Assembly (NCBI GenBank): GCA_002633005.1
Contig: NMRA01000043.1
Span: 773,480-837,479, forward strand
DNA length: 64,000 bases
Direction: 5' to 3'
Source: Phoronis australis
Lineage: Eukaryota; Phoronida; Phoronidae
Shown here: positions 56,890 to 64,000 of the stretch, piece after piece
How positions within the stretch are numbered: position 1 is the stretch's first letter
Layout: the number at the start of each line of letters is the position of its first letter
Made by a program: the position numbers and the translations under genes
The notes under the pieces: model-generated
The model's input: the letters and a program-made list of their open reading frames with translations, nothing else
What the model was told of the DNA's origin: nothing
Databases searched by the model: none

Positions 56890-57080
56890 CTGAAGACAAC
56901 AGTAGAATCAAAGGTTACATAATAAAAGGACAAGTCAATGACAGCAAGATGATTCAACATGGCAGTCAGCCCTCAAAAAACTGGATGAGCCAATCTGAAC
57001 ATAAAAGTGGTAAAGTACAACAACTGTTTGATGACTTAGCTGACTGTTTTGAGGTAGTTACTTGTGCAATTTGTACTTGA

Positions 57081-58029
57081 TCAAGTTGTAACGTCACATA
57101 TGACAGTAGCAACAATAAAGTGAATCAGCTAACCACTTGCACAGTTCAACTGAGATGAACACTTTTGGCTTCATTCTATTTCTCCTTTTTACTTAGCCAT
57201 CAGTAGTAAATATAGGTCACGTGAACATTCAACTTATCAAACGCAAGGTGAATTCACGGTCAAGTTCCTGATGTGATACTCCTACAGAAAAGGTGTACAG
57301 GACATTCTGCTTAGATGGTGACTTTTTCATTACCAGTTACGCAAGAGGACCTTTTCTGATAAAATTACCCATGAAAAGGTGCTTCTCCTAATTCAATTCT
57401 TACAAGAGTTGAAATTTTACAAAACAAACAGAACTGCTTTTAATATAGCTGTTTCTAACTTTTGTTGCAAAGGATGTACATGAACTAATGTTTGATAATG
57501 TGGCAGTGAACCTAATCTCTAAATGGCTGAGAATCTTTACTTCCCAGATGTAAACTCCACCTCCCCTTCAAAACTATAGTCAAGCCAATTAGGCGCATGT
57601 GCTCAATTACAGAATTATACCTTATTGGAGTTTGAACAGTAATAGTTATCAAGACGCATCGTTTCTAAGCTTAGAATTCAACAACGTTGAAACAGGTAAC
57701 TGACTCACTACGGTATGATTGGCAAGGGGACAAGGAACTTCAAGTAGTTGAGTTTGTCACACAAATTATGCAGCTCAGGATGAATCAGTTGGTGGCACAT
57801 ATGGTGCTTATAATGTTTAACACATCTGCTGATAAACCACATGATTTTCATCAAATGCATGATCTGGGAACAATTCTCAATAATGATAATGTATGGAATG
57901 ATATACAATCAAACTAATGAATTGTTATTCTCAACACATGTCAAAATACACAAGAGCTACACCTTGGTAATTGATCAAGAAGAGATGATCCAAAGGTATG
58001 GCCTAGACATGTCAATCTCACCTAAATCA
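57081..58029. other. CASK intron, nothing recognised
   Basis: AT-rich intron with only short shadow frames. I looked on the minus strand for the preceding L27 exon (expected to end close to a KRILTQPHFM-like peptide) and found none here or up to 64000. Confidence 0.5.
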
Positions 58030-58260
58030 CGGAGATAGTGTGGCTCAATGGTTTGAGCTTTGGACTTGGACTTTCATTTAGGAGTCCGGGGGTTCAAATC
58101 CAGGCTTTACTGGCAGACAATCGAGCATGACACAAAAGTGTGTGCTACTCCTCTGAGCTCGGTCTTAGTAGTGAGTGTACGAAAGTGAGTGTACGGGATA
58201 ATTCAATGCAAAAGCGGTTTCTGGGAGTGTGTTAAATTAATATTAAAAAATCTCCCAAAT
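58030..58260 (+). mobile_element. tRNA-derived SINE
   Basis: An internal RNA polymerase III promoter is visible: A-box TGGCTCAATGG (58041-58051) and B-box GGTTCAAATCC (58091-58101), 40 bp apart. The head is tRNA-like but the acceptor ends do not pair well, and a non-tRNA body follows with GTGAGTGTACG repeats and an AT-rich tail. It is therefore a SINE rather than a tRNA gene. It lies antisense to CASK. Confidence 0.7.
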
Positions 58261-59253
58261 ATTACCTTCTTACACTACAAGAACTAGAATTAACTGAATA
58301 CGGTAAAAATCTCCAGTTTGGGAGAGTCAAAATTTAATTACTTTGCTCAAGGTAGAAGCATGTACCAAATTTTAGGAAGCATCAATAATTGCCACTCGAA
58401 ATTCAAGAACTACCAGAAGGTGAAAAATGAATGTTGCATTGTCAGCCATTTTTATCTCAGATTCAGTGTTTGATATTTGAAAAATATAATGAAGGCCGAA
58501 TTAATCCATGTCCCACTCTTCAGCCTAGAATCAAGAAAATTCAGTGCTAAAAATTTCATTGACTGTTCCAAACTAAAGAACTTTTTTGAATGAGCAAGCT
58601 AATAGACCTACACCAGGAAAATGTCAACATCTTAGGACATAATATGACAAGTGAGATTTTATTGTTCATTCAAGCACCCAATAAAGACTTCATCATTGTC
58701 AAGTTAAGCATTAGGCAATTTTTTGACAAACTATGAGTATTGACATCAATGTAGGGCTTTGAAAAATACAAAAACCCGTTGTTGTACAAAACTGATGAGT
58801 TTTCACCATGATATTATGTAGATTAAATTATTTCATCATTTCATGTCAGCCTAAATCAGCAAGCCTCCATGGCCCATTTCTGATTCAAACTAAACATCAC
58901 AGCAAGGAAGGATACCTGAGGAACACCTGATGACCAACAGACTGACACACATACAGACTTCAGCAAAACACAACACACCCTGAAACAGGAGAACTCCAGT
59001 CTCTACATAGGAGTCAGGTTACATCCATGATTCTATTATGGCCATAAACTGATATAATTAAGTCTACAATCAATTCAAAGTTCTGACATCTTCACCACCC
59101 AAAGAACACGTCCATAGTTGCGAAAAACCTTCCTGGAGATCATGCGCACTACAGAGCAGTCATAGGCAAAGCAAATATGTCCGGAGTACTGTTACGCAAA
59201 AACATTAAGTTCACACAGTAGGTGAGACAACATAGACAATGGGTGGCATGAAA

Positions 59254-59406
59254 GTCACTAGGTGGCGCTAGCGAGACAACGGTCCTATCTGCACAAAAGC
59301 ATACAATAGTATTTATCCTCAGCCCACGACACCCCCATGACTTATTTTCTGCTCTCATATTCAGGTGTTAAAAGGGAACCTTTATACATTAGCGCCACCT
59401 GGTGAC
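59254..59406. repeat. Inverted pair of CTCF-like motifs, 153 bp
   Basis: GTCACTAGGTGGCGCTA begins at 59254 and its near-complement TAGCGCCACCTGGTGAC ends at 59406: a 17-bp inverted repeat with one difference. Either the ends of a small TIR element or a paired protein-binding site. Confidence 0.7.
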
Positions 59407-60594
59407 CATTGCTTCGCTCATTCATATTCTGACTTAGTATCATCCTGTCATCATTACTTTGCCCAATGGTTTCTTTACATATTTACTAACACTTGCACTC
59501 TTTTGCATTCAGTCACATCCATTTACGAAAACGTCAGAAATTGCTATCTCCATTGTCAAAAATTACAATTTGCTGTGACAGTAAAACATATTCTGGCATC
59601 ATTTCTAATCTGAGTTGGAACGAAATCAGACAACTTTACGCCCCATCTTCCTGAGGGCAATTGGTCTAAGCGCAAACCTGCAGACAAGGTAAAAATAATT
59701 ACCAACTGGGATAAAAGAAAAGTTGGAGTTTGACAGATTTGACACTGTTTTAGCAGCCTATATTGCCTTACATATGACTTCCACAGCTGTACATAACAAC
59801 TCCTGGAAAACAAGTATCCAAAGTGAAGGTGTGAAGATTTACCAAAGATAAAGCCACTTTACAAACAACGAGATTGGTAGCAAAAGAAAGTATTACCTGT
59901 CTATAAAAAGGTGCTCTGCGCTTGGACAAAAATACGGTTTCACAGATCAAAGCCATGCTGCAATCGGTATGACAGCTAAATCAGCTGTTCATATGATGCT
60001 ACACAATGATTACCAAGCAAATTAACAAAATTGATTTATCTCACTCAGATAAATATAGACAAAGCCACGGCAAAACCAGAAAAATGACATTTTTAAATGC
60101 ACTATGGTGTTTAAGTAAATAGGTATGTAAGAGGCTGCTTGCACACAATGTAAACATGATTAATACGACCAAGTAAAGTCCCCAGCAAATTCCTAGAACA
60201 TAATCAATAAAAAAACAATCACGAATGCAGACTCCCTGAATCGATTCGAATTTCTCCGATGTTCAGATGCAAAACACAGTCAGCAACTACAAATTTTAAT
60301 AATTCAACTTGTAAACAGAATAGACCGTAAAAGACATTCAAACTTTTGAAGGACCTTTTTTACTAACTTTTATACTTTTCATTCAAACATAGACATGTCA
60401 AAGTTTTGGGGATTGTTGCCAGTGTGAAATGTTAACTTCAAACTTGGATTTTGAAGTCGTAAGTTATCTTCACAGTAAATAGCAGTTCTTAACAGTGGTG
60501 GATCGACAGTTCAACTCAGTGTGAAAGATTAACTTCAGTATCAACAGAGCTATTGATATGGGCGGCATTTTATACAAAAAACATCAATTGTACA

Positions 60595-62300
60595 CTTCAA
60601 TTCCAACTGCACAACAACGCAATCTCATCTTGCGCATTCAATGCTATTACATCAATTCAATCCACACTCGTGGATTCCATATTGTGAATTCAATGCTGTT
60701 TAGTGTATTCTAACCTGTTTTGTGAATTCAATGCTTTTAAATCGATTCTATTTTGTCTATCGCATCACATCCGTGTTTGTTGTGAATTCAATCCCTTTTC
60801 ATGAATTCAATCCACTTTCGTTGATCCCGTTTCATCAATCTTAGTGTCGTATGGGCGAAAATAATAACTTTGTGTATTCTAACCTGTCGTGAATTCAACC
60901 CTATTTTGTTGATTATGTTTCGTCAATCCAAGCGGTCTATGAACGAAACCAATGTGTTGCATGTGCTGTCAAATATCATTGGTCCTTTGACCGATGCAGT
61001 TGACCAGCTGCAAAATGTCAATAACCAGCCTAATACACAATCCCCGACCCAGCAGATTCTGGCCGCTACTTCGGCACTGAGGGACTCTACGACGGAAAAC
61101 TTAGCGTCAACTTTTCTTTTTTTAATTTATTATGAAATATTCAGTACAAAAAATATACGTACCCAGAAAGCGCCAAGAGGCATTGTTTCTGGGTTAAATA
61201 CATACAAATAAATCTAATTATTATACACAAATACACAAAGACATATGATTATGAATGTAAATAAATCATTTTCATACACAATAAGTTATTTTACATGTAT
61301 ACAATTTTATTGACTCACAAAGAGATTTAATATTAAAAAGAAATTTTGATACTACTTCAAATAAGAGCTTATTTTCACTTGGGTCGAGTTCTTTACATCC
61401 ATTAGAAAAAACTAATTTTGTTAAACACTTGAGGACCATCTGAATATTTTTTGTAAACATTGGGGTATTGTTCGAGTGTCTGGAAAAGCTGTACCCTCTG
61501 CTCCCCGCACATCGCACAAGTAAAGAAAACAACTGATGCGAAATCCACTAGTGCCTCCGGCTCCACCGTTGTTTCAGGCACCGCATGTGCACCTGGCAAC
61601 ATGATAAGCACTTGTGTGTTTCCAGTTCCATTAGTGATCTTGTTCGTGTTAAAGTTTTGTCAAACCAGTTTAAAAAAACACTCACAAGTAGATCACAGGC
61701 AAGAAATGTCATAAACCAGACGGGAAGTTTCTGCCTATAAAAAGGGATTTACTCCGAGGTGTCTTCATTAAATTAACGTATATCTGACAGCCTCCGCCTA
61801 TTCACTAATACACATTATTCGTGCGTGACAAGGGTAAAACTGCATCTTCTATCCCTGAAACATCCAACATTCTCTGAAGCAACTGTACAGGAAACCATCA
61901 TCGAACTGTTGTGTTTCTCAAAGATGTGGTCTAAAAGTTTCTATTTCGAGAGTAAATAGTCTTGTCGTCGACATCTCCAGCTGGTGGTTATCGCCTAAGA
62001 GCATAATGTCCTTTCTCATGCGCATGCGCACATGTGAGATATTAGTTGTGTCATTAGGCTGCCAGGATTGACGAAACAGAATCGACGAAACAGGATTGAA
62101 TTCACAACACGATAGGATAGACAGAACAGAATCAATTAAACAGCATTGAATTTAGTAAACAGGATAGAAAAAACAAAACAACATTGAGTTCAGAATGTTG
62201 AATCCACCAGTGTGGATTGAATTGATGTAATAGCATTGAATACACAAGATAGGATTGAATTGTCGAATCCAGTTCATTAAATGGATTTGAATATACAATT
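60595..62300. mobile_element. Long-TIR element with subrepeated ends
   Basis: The left 60595-60840 and right 62060-62300 arms are inverted copies of about 240 bp. They share GCATTCAATGCTATTACATC as one side (60636) and its complement near 62240, and both contain CAATTCAATCCACAC. Each arm is itself made of GAATTCAATGCTGTTT-like subrepeats of 20-30 bp, the pattern of foldback or MuDR-like elements. Internal frames, plus 60915-61135 (SNIIGPLTDAVDQLQNVNN) and minus 61402-61611, look partly protein-like but match nothing I know. Confidence 0.75.
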
Positions 62301-62413
62301 TGGTGTTTTTGCAGAAATGGCCCTACATATTTCAGCCGCACTCAACAACAGCATATGTTAAGTTATTATTTGCAATTATTTTACTCAAATATTTACCATT
62401 CTATTACTTTAAG

Positions 62414-63866
62414 TACCGTATTCGCACTAATAAGCATCCAGGGCGCTTAGAAAAATTCGCTTCAGGAAGGAGGGCGCTTATTATAGCCCAAAAGTGGTTG
62501 AAACCCGCTCTCCAAAACAGGTGAAATTGTAAGCAAGAATTCATCAAATTTACACTCTGTGATGCATCTGTAACCTATGACAGAATTTCTACAAAATTAC
62601 AGTGCGTTGTTATCAAACTTTATTCAGAAAATCCCAGTGTGAAAACTCGCGAACTGATGCATTGCTGCTTCGCGTCGCCAATAGGTCAACTTAAATTCTT
62701 GAGTAAAAATATAGTTTCGACTCAACAAATTACCTGAAGTCCTCCTAAAGTTTTCAAAATAGCATCCCTAAGATTTTTAAATTCCTGTGGAGTTGGGATT
62801 AACTGCAGATTTAAGTCTAAATCTGCGCTAGATTGTACTCCGCAAAACAAGAAAAATCTCTGGACGAACACACATGATGTCACGTGATGTTTGTTTTGAA
62901 GTTCGTCTGTGTATTGTGTGAGAGAGCCAGCACGTGCGTGTCATCAGAGTTCATCTGCCAGAGTAAACACGATGTAACGATCTAGGTGTGCATTGTAACT
63001 AAGGAAATAAACACAAGCAGTAAAGCAGAATGTATTTTATTTAGCACTTGTAGCAAAAAAACGTTCGAGAATTGTTTCGGTAAGGCCGATGTCATTGAGT
63101 CGCCAGGTGACTTGGATGCATGACAGTCTAACAGTTATTCGGGTGGTGTTAGGGTGCGGACGTGATTACTATCGGTGGGTCATTTTGACTTTATAACACC
63201 AATTACGACTAATTTAATAATGCCCCCTTAAAAATAATGCAAACGTTTATATGGTATTAGAAACTTTCGGAAATAAGTGCCAGTATTTATTTCTTGCCGT
63301 TTCATGAATATATAATTCCCGAAGACTAATCTTCGATGGCCGTCATCTGGCAGATTCTTGAATGTAGCACGCGCTTCCTAGCCACGTGGTTTTAAGTGAA
63401 CAAAGGTCAAATTTTTATTAGTATTCGATTCGCGGTTTTTACGTGTACAAAGAGATTTGGATTCCTGTTGAGGAAGAAGATCTGTACAGGAAAGATACAA
63501 TACAATCCCGTTGACAAGTACGCTGCGTCTGTTCTGAAAGGCCATACCATAATAGGACACGTCCCTCACAAGATCAGCAAAACTTCAGCGCTCTTTTTGA
63601 AGCATGGCGGAAGTATGAAGTGTATAGTCACTGACATAGCAGCGAGGCTCGTGGTCTACAAATTCCGAGCACAATGATTCTTTCAGAACTGTCGCACCTT
63701 ATTGATCAATTGAAGATGTAACTGTAGAATTTTAGAACTGTAGGTAAGGCATTTTTCGCATGTACACAACGTTCATGAACTGGGTGCTTATTTTAGCTAA
63801 CTAAGTCTGAAAAAGCGTGGGGGCGCTTATAGGGGTATGGTCACTTATTTGGGTGAATACAGTACC
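62414..63866. mobile_element. TIR element with TACCGTATTC ends, about 1.45 kb
   Basis: The left end TACCGTATTCGCACTAATAA (62414) mirrors the right end TTATTTGGGTGAATACAGTA (to 63866). GGGCGCTTA phrases lie inside both ends, as in the family at 53898. A TA duplication is possible. The element contains a decayed HIRAN-like coding fragment but no transposase. Confidence 0.7.
63440..63677 (+). pseudogene. HIRAN-like domain fragment, frameshifted
   Basis: One frame gives KEIWIPVEEEDLYRKD near 63450-63500, then a one-base shift leads to NPVDKYAASVLKG and TIIGHVPHKISK, ending in LFLKHGGSMKCIVTD. This matches the order of a HIRAN domain (hydrophobic strand, N-P-x-D-x-x-A-hydrophobic, then G-x-hydrophobic-P). 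HIRAN modules bind DNA 3' ends in HLTF-type helicases and also occur in many uncharacterised invertebrate proteins. Here it is interrupted and lies inside a TIR element, so it is probably a captured, decayed exon. Confidence 0.5.
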
Positions 63867-64000
63867 TAATTACTTGGTGAAATATAAGTACCTGACCCGT
63901 TTCATTAATTTATTATAAAAAATTCACAATTTTACATAAACCCAAAAAATACACAGGCATAACATAACTTCAATAATCCACCATCAGACCATCGACTAAT

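Noticed and set aside
58030-58115. tRNA gene
   Set aside because: A- and B-boxes are present, but the acceptor stem does not pair and the sequence runs into a SINE-type body.

Overview
The window is nuclear DNA of an animal. It holds two recognisable spliced genes whose GT-AG exons can be joined in frame across the whole span, in AT-rich sequence full of transposon relics, minisatellites and a few assembly Ns. CASK is an animal scaffold gene, and the neighbouring repeats (MITE-like elements, a tRNA-derived SINE, a THAP fragment) fit an invertebrate genome, plausibly a marine one. The sequence alone does not let me name the phylum.

Layout. Positions 1-400 carry a truncated THAP zinc-finger reading frame on the minus strand. 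About 780-4800 is a diverged tandem array of units near 430 bp, rich in AGGTCA hexamers. Dyskerin (DKC1) runs on the plus strand from the ATG at 7404 to the stop at 27807, in 14 coding exons (500 aa), with a poly(A) signal near 28528. Its introns hold five near-identical box C/D snoRNA copies plus fragments, a second unrelated C/D snoRNA candidate, a large foldback palindrome, and a hAT-like element with a perfect 8-bp target duplication. A repeat family carrying CTCF-like motifs lies at 29.4-30.7 kb and recurs at 43.2-45.3 and 51.2-52.7 kb.

The 3' half of CASK (PDZ, SH3, HOOK, guanylate-kinase-like domains) lies on the minus strand from 56889 down to the stop at 33915, so DKC1 and CASK are convergent. 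The kinase, CaM-binding and L27 exons must lie beyond 64000. Two homologous phase 0-0 exons (36898-36978 and 35543-35638) precede the last CASK exon and look like mutually exclusive alternatives. Another CASK intron begins with a 46-47 bp minisatellite whose units each copy the adjacent 5' splice site. From 56.9 to 64 kb the CASK intron is packed with mobile-element relics: a SINE, a long-TIR element, and a TACCGTA-ended element carrying a decayed HIRAN-like fragment.

Functionally, DKC1 encodes the H/ACA snoRNP pseudouridine synthase, while its introns appear to supply C/D methylation guides, so one transcript may serve both arms of rRNA modification. CASK is a MAGUK scaffold at cell junctions and synapses with no obvious functional link to DKC1.
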